Shown here piece after piece: positions 26,006 through 34,743 of a stretch of DNA of 64,000 nucleotides. The notes under the pieces were generated by a model. It was not told where the DNA came from, ran no database searches, and worked only from the letters and a program-made list of their open reading frames with translations. The number at the start of each line of letters is the position of its first letter. Positions within the stretch are counted from its first letter, which is position 1. Source of the DNA: UBA6522 sp965204155 (GTDB taxonomy: Bacteria > Pseudomonadota > Gammaproteobacteria > Steroidobacterales > Rariloculaceae). The stretch is taken from assembly GCA_965204155.1 (NCBI GenBank), contig OZ241971.1, positions 558,001-622,000 on the forward strand. The letters are read 5' to 3'. Position numbers and translations under genes: made by a program.

Positions 26006-28088
26006 CCGCACCGATAGCCGCGGTTCCGCTCTGGCAAGACCGGTCGGCGCGCTCCGGGGCGTCGGCCCGCGGCTCGCCGAACGCTTGTCGCGCCTCGGGG
26101 TGGAACGGATCGCGGATCTTCTCTGCCTGCTGCCGCTGCGTTACGAGGATCGAACCCGGATCAGGCCCCTGGGCGGACTGATGCCCGGCGAGAAGGTCCT
26201 CATCGAGGGCGCACTGGAACTCGCCGAGGTGGCTTACCGGCGCCGCCGTTCCCTCCTGTGCCGGGTTGCCGACGGCACCGGCGCGATCACCTTGCGTTTT
26301 TTCCACTTCAACCGCGTTCAACAACAGCAACTGGTGCGCGGCGCACATGTGCGCTGTTTCGGAGAGATCCGCAACGGGCCGACGGGCCTGGAAATGATTC
26401 ATCCCGAGTACCGCATCATCGGCGCCGAGCCGGAACCCCCGGGCACCGCCCTTACTCCCATCTATCCGACCACCGAAGGGCTGCACCAGCAGCGCCTGCG
26501 CCGATTCATCCAGCAGGCCATGGCGGTGATGGAGAAGACCGACAGCGTCGACTACCTGAACGACCGGCTGCCGGAGGGCTACCCGGAGTTTGCCGAGTCG
26601 ATCCGTTTCCTGCACGGTCCGCCCCAGGGCACGGACATCGAGCCGTTGCTGGCCGGCGCCCATCCCTGCCAGAGGCGGCTCGCCCTGGAAGAGCTGGTGG
26701 CGCACCGGCTGAGCCTGCAGCGGCTTAACCTGGGGCGCCGCCGCGAGCACGCGGTCATGCTGAAGGATGAGCGCCGATTGATTGCGGCGTTCAAGTCGCA
26801 GTTGCCGTTTCGACTGACACGGGCTCAGCAGTCCGCGCTGAACGAGATTCTGGCGGACCTGGCAACCGCTTCGCCCATGCACCGCCTGCTCCAGGGGGAT
26901 GTGGGGTCCGGAAAAACGGTCGTTGCAGCCGCGTCGGCCCTTGCGGCAGCTTCGGCTGGTTATCAGACCGCCGTGATGGTGCCCACCGAATTGCTGGCCG
27001 AACAGCAGTACACAACGATCGCCAACTGGCTGAACTCGCTGAAGGTGCAGGTCCGCCTGCTCACCGGGTCAGTCACCGGTTCCACCCGCAAGCAGGTTCT
27101 CGAAGAAATCGGTTCAGGCCACGCCCAGGTCATCGTCGGCACCCATGCCCTGTTCCAGCAGGGCGTCCGGTTCGCGGGGCTTGCGCTGATCGTCGTCGAC
27201 GAGCAGCATCGTTTCGGCGTCAACCAGCGCCTGGAACTGAAGCAGAAAGGCCGCAAGGGCCTGCTTTCGCCTCACCAGCTTGTGATGACGGCGACGCCCA
27301 TCCCGCGGACCCTGACGATGACCGCCTACGCCGACCTGGACTGCTCGATCATCGACGAGTTGCCGCCGGGACGCCAACCCGTGGGCACCGCAGTGATGCC
27401 GCAAAGCCGCCGCGCCGAACTGGTGCAGCGCGTTCGCGCCCACTGCGGCGGCGGACGTCAGGCCTATTGGGTCTGTCCGCTCATCGAGACTTCGGAGAAT
27501 CTCGATTACCAGGCAGCCGCCGAAGTCGGTCGGGAACTGGCCGACGCCCTGCCAGACCTGAACGTGGGCCTGGTCCACGGAAAGATGTCCACCAGCGAGA
27601 AGGATCGCGTCATGCGTGAATTCAATTCGGGCGGGCTGCACGTCCTTGTGGCAACCACCGTGGTGGAGGTCGGCGTGGACGTTCCCAATGCGAGCCTGAT
27701 GGTGATCGAGAACGCGGAGCGCATGGGTCTCTCGCAACTGCACCAATTGCGAGGCCGGGTCGGGCGCGGGCGCGACGCCTCGCACTGCATCCTGCTCTAC
27801 AAGCCGCCTCTCACCGACGTGGCCGAGGCGCGTCTGCGCGTGCTGCGTTCCACCACCGATGGCTTTGCGATCGCGCAGAAGGATCTCGAATTGAGGGGGC
27901 CGGGCGAGGTACTGGGCACGCGCCAGACCGGACTCATGCAGCTCAGGGTCGCGGACATCGTCAGGGACGCCGACCTGCTGCCTGACGTCATCCGCATCTC
28001 GGATGAACTGCTGACGCAGTATCCCCAGCGGGTCGATCCATTGATCGCGCGCTGGACCCGCGGTGGCTCGGAGTACGCGAAGGTATAA
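25998..28088 (+). CDS. recG: ATP-dependent DNA helicase RecG
   Basis: A 696-residue branched-DNA translocase that remodels stalled forks and Holliday junctions. The N-terminal wedge/OB domain (LRGVGPRLAERLSRLGVERIADLL ... YEDRT) is followed by the helicase core: LLQGDVGSGKTVVAA (Walker A), VVDEQHRFGVNQR (motif II), MTATPIPRTL (III), VGLVHGKMSTSEKDRVM, VATTVVEVGVDVPNAS and QLRGRVGRGRDASHC. The start appears to be TTG at 25998, overlapping ridA, in line with coupled translation. Confidence 0.97.
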   Translation: MSDRTDSRGSALARPVGALRGVGPRLAERLSRLGVERIADLLCLLPLRYEDRTRIRPLGGLMPGEKVLIEGALELAEVAYRRRRSLLCRVADGTGAITLRFFHFNRVQQQQLVRGAHVRCFGEIRNGPTGLEMIHPEYRIIGAEPEPPGTALTPIYPTTEGLHQQRLRRFIQQAMAVMEKTDSVDYLNDRLPEGYPEFAESIRFLHGPPQGTDIEPLLAGAHPCQRRLALEELVAHRLSLQRLNLGRRREHAVMLKDERRLIAAFKSQLPFRLTRAQQSALNEILADLATASPMHRLLQGDVGSGKTVVAAASALAAASAGYQTAVMVPTELLAEQQYTTIANWLNSLKVQVRLLTGSVTGSTRKQVLEEIGSGHAQVIVGTHALFQQGVRFAGLALIVVDEQHRFGVNQRLELKQKGRKGLLSPHQLVMTATPIPRTLTMTAYADLDCSIIDELPPGRQPVGTAVMPQSRRAELVQRVRAHCGGGRQAYWVCPLIETSENLDYQAAAEVGRELADALPDLNVGLVHGKMSTSEKDRVMREFNSGGLHVLVATTVVEVGVDVPNASLMVIENAERMGLSQLHQLRGRVGRGRDASHCILLYKPPLTDVAEARLRVLRSTTDGFAIAQKDLELRGPGEVLGTRQTGLMQLRVADIVRDADLLPDVIRISDELLTQYPQRVDPLIARWTRGGSEYAKV

Positions 28089-28100
28089 GCCGAAACTCGC

Positions 28101-29048
28101 ATGACACAAGACACATCATCAGGCCAAACCCGATCCCGGGCCGAGTCCGAAGAAAATCGGCCGGGCCTCAAGCGGGCGCTTCGTCGCCTCGGAGCCTATG
28201 CCCGGCTGGTGCGGCTGCATCAGCCGGTGGGTATCTGGCTGCTGCTGTGGCCGACGCTCTGGGCGCTCTGGATTGCAGGCGAAGGACGTCCCGACCAGCG
28301 CGTTTTCATCGTCTTCGTACTCGGCACCGTGGTGCTGCGTTCCGCAGGCTGCATCATTAACGACTACGCCGACCGCAAGATCGACGCCCATGTCTGGCGA
28401 ACAAAAGATCGTCCGCTGGCCACCGGCGAGGTTTCGGTTCCCGAAGCTCTGACGCTGTTCGTCGTCCTGATGCTCGTCGGCCTGGGCCTGGTTCTGACCA
28501 TGAACCGGCTCACGGTGATGCTGGCGGTGATCGGCGCATTCATCACCGTTCTCTATCCGTTCACAAAGCGCTTCATCTCCTTTCCCCAGTTGGTGCTGGG
28601 AGTCGCGTTTTCCTGGGGGGTCCCCATGGCGTTCGCGGCCCAGCTCGGCACCGTGCCGCCGGTGGGCTGGGCCCTGTTCTGCATGACCATCGCCTGGGGC
28701 GTGATCTACGACACCGAATACGCAATGGCGGACCGGGTCGACGACCTCAGGATCGGCGTCAGATCCGTGGCCATTCTGCTCGGAGACATGGACCGGCTGT
28801 TCGTCGGGGTCATGCAGGTACTGTTTGTCGCCGCGCTGATTCTGATCGGTCAGAGCGTGGGCCGGGGCGCCTGGTTCTTCGTGGGCACCGCCGTCGCCGC
28901 GCTGATCTTCGTGTACCAGCAGTTTCTCATCCGGGACAGGGATTCCGCGCGCTGCTTCACGGCGTTCCGCAACAACGCAATTTTCGGGGCCTACGTATTC
29001 GCCGCGATCGTGCTGGACTACCAATTCGAGGCTTGGCGGTCATGCTAA
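28101..29048 (+). CDS. ubiA: 4-hydroxybenzoate polyprenyltransferase
   Basis: A 315-residue integral membrane prenyltransferase of ubiquinone biosynthesis. The two Asp-rich prenyl-diphosphate motifs are IINDYADRKIDAHVWRTKDRPLATGEV (first) and YDTEYAMADRVDDLRIGVRS (second). Eight to nine hydrophobic segments are evident. It follows recG by 12 bp and ends the housekeeping block, implying aerobic or respiratory quinone metabolism. Confidence 0.95.
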   Translation: MTQDTSSGQTRSRAESEENRPGLKRALRRLGAYARLVRLHQPVGIWLLLWPTLWALWIAGEGRPDQRVFIVFVLGTVVLRSAGCIINDYADRKIDAHVWRTKDRPLATGEVSVPEALTLFVVLMLVGLGLVLTMNRLTVMLAVIGAFITVLYPFTKRFISFPQLVLGVAFSWGVPMAFAAQLGTVPPVGWALFCMTIAWGVIYDTEYAMADRVDDLRIGVRSVAILLGDMDRLFVGVMQVLFVAALILIGQSVGRGAWFFVGTAVAALIFVYQQFLIRDRDSARCFTAFRNNAIFGAYVFAAIVLDYQFEAWRSC

Positions 29049-29103
29049 TCTTCCGGTGAAGGTGGTTCGTGCGGGTTCCCCGGAAACCCGTTGGGAGGTG
29101 AAC

Positions 29104-30177
29104 ATGAAACGGCGACTCGCAATGCTGGCCCTGGTGGCGGTAAGCACGCCGGTGGTCGCGCAGTGGCTGACGCTGCCCACCCCGGGAATCCCGCGCACGG
29201 CAGACGGCGCGCCCGATCTCTCCGCGCCCGCGCCGCGCGCTGCGGACGGCAATCCCGATCTGTCGGGCCTGTGGTATCCCGTCGACGTGACGGGTGGCCT
29301 GCTGGACCCGGCCAACGCCCAGGAGTGGGCGCGCCTGTTGATGACTGAACGCGAGGCCCGCTTCCTGCAGGACGCTCCCCGCTTCAGTTGCCTGCCCAGC
29401 GGGCCGGGATTCATCACCTTGTCCGGCAGCAACTTCGGGACGCGCAGAATCGTGCAGCACCCCAACCTCGTCGCGATCCTGAACGCCGACCTGACCTACC
29501 GGCAAATCTTCATGGACGGCCGGGAGCTTGAACCCGATCCCTACCCAATCTGGACGGGTTACTCCGTCGGCCGCTGGGAGGGGAACACTCTGGTGGTCGA
29601 GAGCAACGGCTACAACGACAGCACCTGGCTGCATGCCCGCGGGCTGCCGCACTCGGAACGCCTGCGCATCACCGAGCGCTACCACCGTCCGGACTTCGGG
29701 CATCTCCGTATTGACGTGACATACGATGATCCCGATACCTTCGATGAACCGTTGCATGCGGTGGTCGACCTCACGTACCGCGCCGACGACGAGATGCTGG
29801 AGCTGGTGTGCAACGAGGCGTCCCTTGGGCAAAGCCATTGGGGCGGCGACATCTCGCAGTCCGATGACCGGGTCGTGGAAGTCGATCCGGAGATCCTGGC
29901 CCGATACGTGGGTACCTACGAAGGCTACTGGCTGAGTTCCTGGACCACGGTCGAAGTCACGCTGGAAGATGGCGCCCTGTTCCTGTTGAGAACGCCGCCC
30001 TATGCGCGAAACGCAGTCAGCGGGAGCGAGAAGTCACGGCTGGTTGCCCTGTCGGACACTGCGTTCGAGTGCCTCTGCGGCCTCGGGTTCATCTTCACGG
30101 CCGAGGAAGGGCAGATGGCGACCGAAGTCGCGGAAGTCCACGTTTCCGGCGCATGGCCCTTCATCCGCGTGCCTTGA
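29104..30177 (+). CDS. Secreted protein of unknown function (family A relative)
   Basis: A 357-residue exported protein (signal peptide to TPVVAQ). Two short tandem copies of a Pro/Asp motif follow: PRTADGAPDLS and PRAADGNPDLSGLW. The centre reads YSVGRWEGNTLVVESNGYNDSTWLHARGLPHSERLRITERY and then TYDDPDTFDEPLHA, the same order of motifs as in the proteins at 11269 and 13190. The last 90 residues (VDPEILARYVGTYEG...) look like a small extra beta domain. No enzyme family is recognised. A GGGAGG ribosome site lies 6 nt before the ATG at 29104. Confidence 0.75.
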   Translation: MKRRLAMLALVAVSTPVVAQWLTLPTPGIPRTADGAPDLSAPAPRAADGNPDLSGLWYPVDVTGGLLDPANAQEWARLLMTEREARFLQDAPRFSCLPSGPGFITLSGSNFGTRRIVQHPNLVAILNADLTYRQIFMDGRELEPDPYPIWTGYSVGRWEGNTLVVESNGYNDSTWLHARGLPHSERLRITERYHRPDFGHLRIDVTYDDPDTFDEPLHAVVDLTYRADDEMLELVCNEASLGQSHWGGDISQSDDRVVEVDPEILARYVGTYEGYWLSSWTTVEVTLEDGALFLLRTPPYARNAVSGSEKSRLVALSDTAFECLCGLGFIFTAEEGQMATEVAEVHVSGAWPFIRVP

Positions 30178-30277
30178 CGATTTTTTTGGACCGAGCCTGC
30201 CGGAACAGCCGCTACCCGGGATATCGAGCTGAGTAAATCGCGCTGCCTGCTTCCGTTCGGCATCTTGCAGTGCCGAC

Positions 30278-30403
30278 CTATGACCTCGGTTGGTCGTCGG
30301 TCTTGTTCCGATTCGGAGGATGGTTCCGGAGGTAGGTACCGTAGGCGAACAGGGCCAATGGCAACCCGACCATTGAAATTATCGCGATTACATCGACGCT
30401 CAT
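30278..30403 (-). CDS. Small single-pass membrane protein, 41 residues
   Basis: Reads MSVDVIAIISMVGLPLALF..., one membrane-spanning stretch, then a polar tail RNHPPNRNKTDDQPRS. A purine-rich GGGGAAGG sits just before the ATG at 30403. The frame stays open to 30484, but the upstream part is not hydrophobic or conserved-looking. Function unknown. It resembles in size the tiny membrane protein at 31259. Confidence 0.5.
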   Translation of the reverse strand: MSVDVIAIISMVGLPLALFAYGTYLRNHPPNRNKTDDQPRS

Positions 30404-30608
30404 GAACCTTCCCCTGAGCGCAACGAGAAAATCATGCGCTCGCGCCAATGATGCGCCTTTTGTGGGTTTCGGGCAATCGTTCAAATCTGAACGATTCGCC
30501 GAAATTCAGCCCCTATAAGAGCTCCGTTTATTGACTCTTGGCAACTCACGGCAAACATCCTGGTTGGCTGGCAAAATGTCGACACGGTAGTGCGAAACAC
30601 CCGGGGCG

Positions 30609-31043
30609 CTACGGGGTGACCAGCGTCGTTGCCGACGGACCTTCCCCGATCACCTGGATGACGACGGGGCCGTCCTTCGCCCAGACGTAGTGGGGCACGC
30701 CAGCAGGCTCGGTCCACAGTCCGCCCGCGGGAATGGCACGCATGGCGGATTCGTCGATCACCTCCCCATGGGCGACATGCAGCGTGCCGGATATGACGGT
30801 GACCACCCGATTGTCGGGGTGATGGTGGGGTTGATTCCTGAACCCTTCCGGGAATCGCGTCCGGTAAACGTAGAGTCCGGCAGTTTCGTTATTGCCGGCG
30901 ATGTTCGCACGGTGGTTGCTTCGGTCGGTGTTCCACTCAAGGTCGTCGGGCGTCAGCGCCACGGGAACGAACGCATCCTGCGCGAATGCAGCGGCGGCCA
31001 CGATGGCCACAATGGCTAATGCAAGTATCGGTCTGGCCATCAT
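30609..31043 (-). CDS. Secreted cupin-domain protein
   Basis: 144 residues with a signal peptide (MARPILALAIVAIVAAAAFAQ) and one cupin domain. FRNQPHHHPDNRVVTVISGTLHVAHGE holds the His cluster of motif 1, and IPAGGLWTEPAGVPHYVWAKDG is motif 2 with the final His. It probably binds a metal in the periplasm; its role is unknown. It is divergent from the small gene at 31259. Confidence 0.86.
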   Translation of the reverse strand: MMARPILALAIVAIVAAAAFAQDAFVPVALTPDDLEWNTDRSNHRANIAGNNETAGLYVYRTRFPEGFRNQPHHHPDNRVVTVISGTLHVAHGEVIDESAMRAIPAGGLWTEPAGVPHYVWAKDGPVVIQVIGEGPSATTLVTP

Positions 31044-31258
31044 TGTCTCCTCGCAAGGTTAATCGGGCCTGGATGGAAGGAAAGACCCGGACTCGCCCGT
31101 TCGCTCTCAACTGGCAGCGCTGGCCGGATACAGCAGCGGCTTCTTTGCCGTGTCAACCTTACTTTCCGACCGAATACCCCAAATTCTCGGCTGGAAATAA
31201 TGGTAGGGTTCGCATGTAATGCGCTGATCGGGCTGATTCAATCAATAGAGGAATAGCC

Positions 31259-31363
31259 ATGAACGGTTGGCTTGACGGACTGATCGTATACTCTCCGCTA
31301 ATCGTGTTTGCACTGGTGCTGGCCTACATCTCGCTCTTTGTGGCCCCGAAGGACGATCCGTAA
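31259..31363 (+). CDS. Small single-pass membrane protein, 34 residues
   Basis: Too short for ordinary gene calling but well formed: GAGGAA ribosome site 5 nt before the ATG, a polar start MNGWLDGLIVYSP, one hydrophobic helix (LIVFALVLAYISLFV) and the tail APKDDP before TAA. The layout is like that of small subunits or regulators of membrane complexes. I cannot assign a partner; the neighbours are a secreted cupin and the paraslipin operon, both on the other strand. Confidence 0.5.
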   Translation: MNGWLDGLIVYSPLIVFALVLAYISLFVAPKDDP

Positions 31364-31371
31364 GCAATTCC

Positions 31372-32310
31372 TCAGTTCCTCGCAGCCGCATCCTCGACGG
31401 TCTTCTTGAAGACGGTGGTGGCCGCGCCGATCATGGACGACACGTCGCTGAGGTTTGCCGGCACGATGAGCGTGTTGCCTTCGCGTGCCAGGTTTCCGAA
31501 TCGCTCCAGGTAGTCCTCGGCGACGCGTAACTGCATGGCCTTGTCGCCGCCCTCGGCGTTCAATGCCGCGGCGACTTTCTTCAAACCCTCGGCCGTGGCT
31601 TCCGCCACCGCCAGAATGGCAGCCGCTTCACCCTCGGCTTCATTGATCTGCTGCTGCTTGGCTGCCTCGGACTCCTTGATCACCCGCTGCTTCTCGCCCT
31701 CGGCCTCGTTGATCTTGGCGTCGCGTTCGCCCTCGGATTGAAGCACCGTGGCGCGTTTCTCCCGCTCGGCGCGCATCTGCTTCTCCATCGCCGTCAGCAC
31801 GTCCCTGGGCGGGTTGATGTTCTTGATCTCGTAACGGAGCACCTTTACGCCCCAGGGGGTGGACGCCTGGTCCAGTTCCTCCACGACCCTCAGGTTGATG
31901 TGGCTGCGCTCCTCGAACGTCTTGTCCAGTTCGATCTTGCCGATCTCGCTGCGCAGCGTGGTCTGGGCAAGCTGGGCGATGGCGAAGAGATATTCGCCGA
32001 TACCGTAGGAAGCCTTGCGGGCATCCATCACCTGCAGGTAGAGCACGCCGTCGACGCCCACCTGGACGTTGTCCGACGTGATGCAGATCTGCTCCTCCAC
32101 GTCGATGGCCTGTTCCTTGAGCGTATGGCGATAGGCCACCCGCTCGAGAAATGGAACCAGGATATTGAACCCTGCCTGCAGCGTTCTCGAGTACCTGCCC
32201 AGGTTTTCGACCACGTAGGCGTTCTGCTGCGGCACCACCACGGCCGTCCTGATGATGACGACGATCGCGACGACGGCCAGGACCGCGGCAACTATGAATC
32301 CAGTATCCAT
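31372..32310 (-). CDS. SPFH/band 7 membrane protein (paraslipin, QmcA-like)
   Basis: A 312-residue stomatin-like protein: one N-terminal membrane anchor (residues 5-26), the SPFH domain (VVPQQNAYVVENLGRYSRTLQAGFNILVPF ... VGVDGVLYLQVMDARKASYGI), then a long Glu/Ala/Lys coiled coil with EGE repeats (ERDAKINEAEGEKQRVIKESEAAKQQQINEAEGEAAA). Such proteins form large oligomeric assemblies in the membrane and bind an NfeD partner. The NfeD gene lies directly upstream, 21 bp away. Confidence 0.93.
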   Translation of the reverse strand: MDTGFIVAAVLAVVAIVVIIRTAVVVPQQNAYVVENLGRYSRTLQAGFNILVPFLERVAYRHTLKEQAIDVEEQICITSDNVQVGVDGVLYLQVMDARKASYGIGEYLFAIAQLAQTTLRSEIGKIELDKTFEERSHINLRVVEELDQASTPWGVKVLRYEIKNINPPRDVLTAMEKQMRAEREKRATVLQSEGERDAKINEAEGEKQRVIKESEAAKQQQINEAEGEAAAILAVAEATAEGLKKVAAALNAEGGDKAMQLRVAEDYLERFGNLAREGNTLIVPANLSDVSSMIGAATTVFKKTVEDAAARN

Positions 32311-32331
32311 GAATGACTCCTTCGTATTCGA

Positions 32332-32787
32332 TCAGTCCGCGACCGGTTCGCGCGACAACCCTTCAATTCTCAGTTCGACCCCATCCGACTCCACGACGCG
32401 GGCATCGGCGCCCGCTGCGATCGGCGCCGGACCGACATTCACCGCCGTCCACCGGGAACCGCGCAGCTTGACCCGCGTCCGCCCCCCGGGAGGGACCATT
32501 TCCTGCACCCCCACGGTTGCGCCCGCCGCCGAACCGTCAAAACCCGCCGCCTCACCACCCCGGATCCTGTCGTAGAGCTTCTGCCTGAACAGCACCATCG
32601 AGCCCACGGCCAGCGCGGAAAACAGCACCCACTGCACCCAGATCGGCAATGTCACGCCGACCAATCCCAGGATTCCCATGCAGATCGCCGCGGCGCCGAC
32701 AAAGATGAGATAGAACGCGGCATCCACAGCCGTCAGTTCGGCTCCCATCAACAGAAATCCGATGATCAACCAGCCCCACCAATTCAT
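32332..32787 (-). CDS. NfeD-family membrane protein
   Basis: 151 residues: three to four membrane helices (WWGWLIIGFLLMGAELTAVDAAFYLIFVGAAAICMGILGLVGVTLPIWVQWVLFSALAVGSMVLF) followed by an OB-fold domain (VGVQEMVPPGGRTRVKLRGSRWTAVN). This is the short NfeD type without protease domain, the usual partner of paraslipin. The ATG at 32787 has an AGGGAG site upstream; the open frame to 32922 is not conserved-looking. Confidence 0.92.
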   Translation of the reverse strand: MNWWGWLIIGFLLMGAELTAVDAAFYLIFVGAAAICMGILGLVGVTLPIWVQWVLFSALAVGSMVLFRQKLYDRIRGGEAAGFDGSAAGATVGVQEMVPPGGRTRVKLRGSRWTAVNVGPAPIAAGADARVVESDGVELRIEGLSREPVAD

Positions 32788-32928
32788 ATTGCCGCTCCCT
32801 GAACCTCTGCCGGATGAGTACGACTCACAATAGCCGATGCTGCGGGGCACGATATACGCCGAACGCCGGATGCGCCAGCAGTTTTTCACCGCGTCTGAAC
32901 CGGAAGATGCACAAGGGTTCAATGCGCC

Positions 32929-34245
32929 CTACCCCTCGCCAAGCCCGTCGATCGCTGTTTCGATCTCCGGCTCGATCCCTTCAAACGCCAGTCTGTTCAG
33001 GAATTGCCGCCTCCACAGCAATCGCCGGTCGACGTTGCCAAGCGCGGCCTCATCGCATACCGACTCGAAGCGCGTGCGCACGACACCGATCTGGCGCGAC
33101 ACGATTTGCAGTGCTTCCTCCCGGGAAAGATGATATTTCGCGCACGACGCCAGGCACGCGGACAATTGGCTGCGCCGCTCGCGGCCATGGATCAGCATTG
33201 CCTGAGACGCTTCGTGGCCCGTGCGGGATTGTGGGCAGATGTCATACGCCGGCGTCAGCGTCAGATAGGCGCCATCCCAGAAGGCCGCGTGGTTGCGGGC
33301 ATGATCGTCGCTGTTGCCGACGAGGATATTGCAGACCAGGCGGCCGAACAGTTCCGTCAATGTGTCCCCGGGTCTCGTGAACCGGGCCCGGATGATGTCC
33401 GTCAGGTCTTCATAACTGGCGTGGGCAGCCATGATCGCGTCGAGACCGAACAGCGTGAGAGCGGAAACCACGGCGCGCCGCGTCCAGCCGCTTTCGGTCT
33501 TGCGGCGGTCGAAGCGCTCGATCAGCAGGACGTCCCGGCCCATCGCGCAGACAAGCTTGACCGGTGAAACGTCGAGACCGGCCATCGCGGCCAGCCGCAT
33601 GGCGACGTATTCAGCCTTGACGACATTGTATGTGTCAGTCGAAGAAGAAAACTTGGCGACATACTTCCGGTCGCCGTCCTCGATGAGCGCCTTGGGCCGT
33701 GCGCCGCCGATCGCGGTGCCATGCTGGAGCGCTTCGGCCAGCACCGGTTCGAGCAAAATGCCCCGATCGACCATTTCGGCCGCGCGCACGAGCGTGTCCA
33801 GTGAAGCCGTCTCCCTATCCCGCGCCACGTAATCCGCGGGCGACTCCTGAAAATCCAGCGCCCCGATCCGGTCGGAGCCGGACTGCAGGAGAAATGTCAG
33901 TTCTCCCAGGTCCGGCATGGCGTCGTCGGCTGCCTGCCCCATAGCGCCGGTAAGCCGATTGACGATGACGCGCCTTCCCCAGGCGTCGGGCGCGGCGTCC
34001 CGCAGCGCATTGGCATACCTGAGGGGCGGTTCCGGGGCGATCGGGCCGCTCTTCAAAGGCAGCTCAGGCTCATACAAGGGTATGGCATTGTCTCGAGCGA
34101 GATAGGACCTTCCATAGACGAAGTCCATCGACTCCCCCTGGTCCACGATCTGTCCCGCGACCACCGGGTCCGTTTCAGCCGGCAACCACACCCAGACAAA
34201 TGATCGGGTTGGCTCTTGCACTCTGGCCGGCGGCCTAGAAGTCAT
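32929..34245 (-). CDS. hipA: HipA-family serine/threonine kinase toxin
   Basis: A 438-residue HipA-like kinase. Known members phosphorylate glutamyl-tRNA synthetase or other targets and cause growth arrest. Visible kinase elements: the loop SIGGARPKA-type (here AIGGARPKALI), the ATP-binding Lys in RKYVAKFSS, the catalytic loop NILVGNSDDHARNHAAF with the catalytic Asp, and the metal-binding YDICP in TPAYDICPQSR. The N-terminal subdomain (to about 120) is present. It is preceded by the antitoxin gene with an 11-bp overlap. Confidence 0.92.
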   Translation of the reverse strand: MTSRPPARVQEPTRSFVWVWLPAETDPVVAGQIVDQGESMDFVYGRSYLARDNAIPLYEPELPLKSGPIAPEPPLRYANALRDAAPDAWGRRVIVNRLTGAMGQAADDAMPDLGELTFLLQSGSDRIGALDFQESPADYVARDRETASLDTLVRAAEMVDRGILLEPVLAEALQHGTAIGGARPKALIEDGDRKYVAKFSSSTDTYNVVKAEYVAMRLAAMAGLDVSPVKLVCAMGRDVLLIERFDRRKTESGWTRRAVVSALTLFGLDAIMAAHASYEDLTDIIRARFTRPGDTLTELFGRLVCNILVGNSDDHARNHAAFWDGAYLTLTPAYDICPQSRTGHEASQAMLIHGRERRSQLSACLASCAKYHLSREEALQIVSRQIGVVRTRFESVCDEAALGNVDRRLLWRRQFLNRLAFEGIEPEIETAIDGLGEG

Positions 34246-34567
34246 CCTGCACCGCGTTCGGGGACGTGCGAATGGACTTCGGCAGCAGGGCCAGCTTGTC
34301 GCTCACCTGCTCGAGATAGGGTGCGAGGCGCGTCCGTTCCGGAACAAACAACGGCACGCCCACAATGACGGCTGCCTCGAACACCAGTCCGATATTGACG
34401 GTAGGATCGCCGCGCTCGATCTTCTGAAGCGTACTGCGCGCAATCCCCACCCGCGCCGCGAGATCTTTCTCGGACATACGCCTCGACTTGCGGCCCAGTT
34501 TGATACGGGCACCCAGGAGAGCGAGCGCTTCCCGGGTCAGCCGGCTATAGCTTCTCGAAGTGTTCAT
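34235..34567 (-). CDS. hipB: HipB-like XRE antitoxin
   Basis: A 110-residue DNA-binding antitoxin with a Cro/C1-type helix-turn-helix (LGARIKLGRKSRRMSEKDLAARVGIARSTLQKIERGDPTVNIGLVFEAAVIVGVPLF, residues 19-75). It should hold HipA inactive and repress the operon. The palindromic operator at 34582-34611 lies directly upstream. At 110 residues it is longer than E. coli HipB; the C-terminal tail may contact the kinase. Confidence 0.9.
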   Translation of the reverse strand: MNTSRSYSRLTREALALLGARIKLGRKSRRMSEKDLAARVGIARSTLQKIERGDPTVNIGLVFEAAVIVGVPLFVPERTRLAPYLEQVSDKLALLPKSIRTSPNAVQDDF

Positions 34568-34581
34568 GGTATAGAAATGAC

Positions 34582-34611
34582 CTTATATGAAGTCATATAA
34601 GCATTATATGA
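34582..34611. promoter_or_regulatory. hipBA operator: palindrome plus third half-site
   Basis: CTTATATGA (34582-34590) and TCATATAAG (34593-34601) are perfect inverted 9-mers separated by AG; a third copy TTATATGA follows at 34604-34611. The cluster lies 15-44 bp before the hipB start, which is where antitoxin autorepression is expected. Confidence 0.75.
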
Positions 34612-34743
34612 TTGGGTATAAAGTCAAACAATCCCCTCGGGGGACCGAACACGAATTCCAACCTGGCCGAACAATACCTGGACTGTCGACGTCAAGGCCA
34701 TTGTCTGCCGGTCCGGAATTTTCGAACTCGACCCGATGCACAC

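Noticed and set aside
29073..29089. GGGTT...AACCC repeat before the protein at 29104
   Set aside because: Five-base arms directly before the ribosome site; expected by chance and without T-tract.
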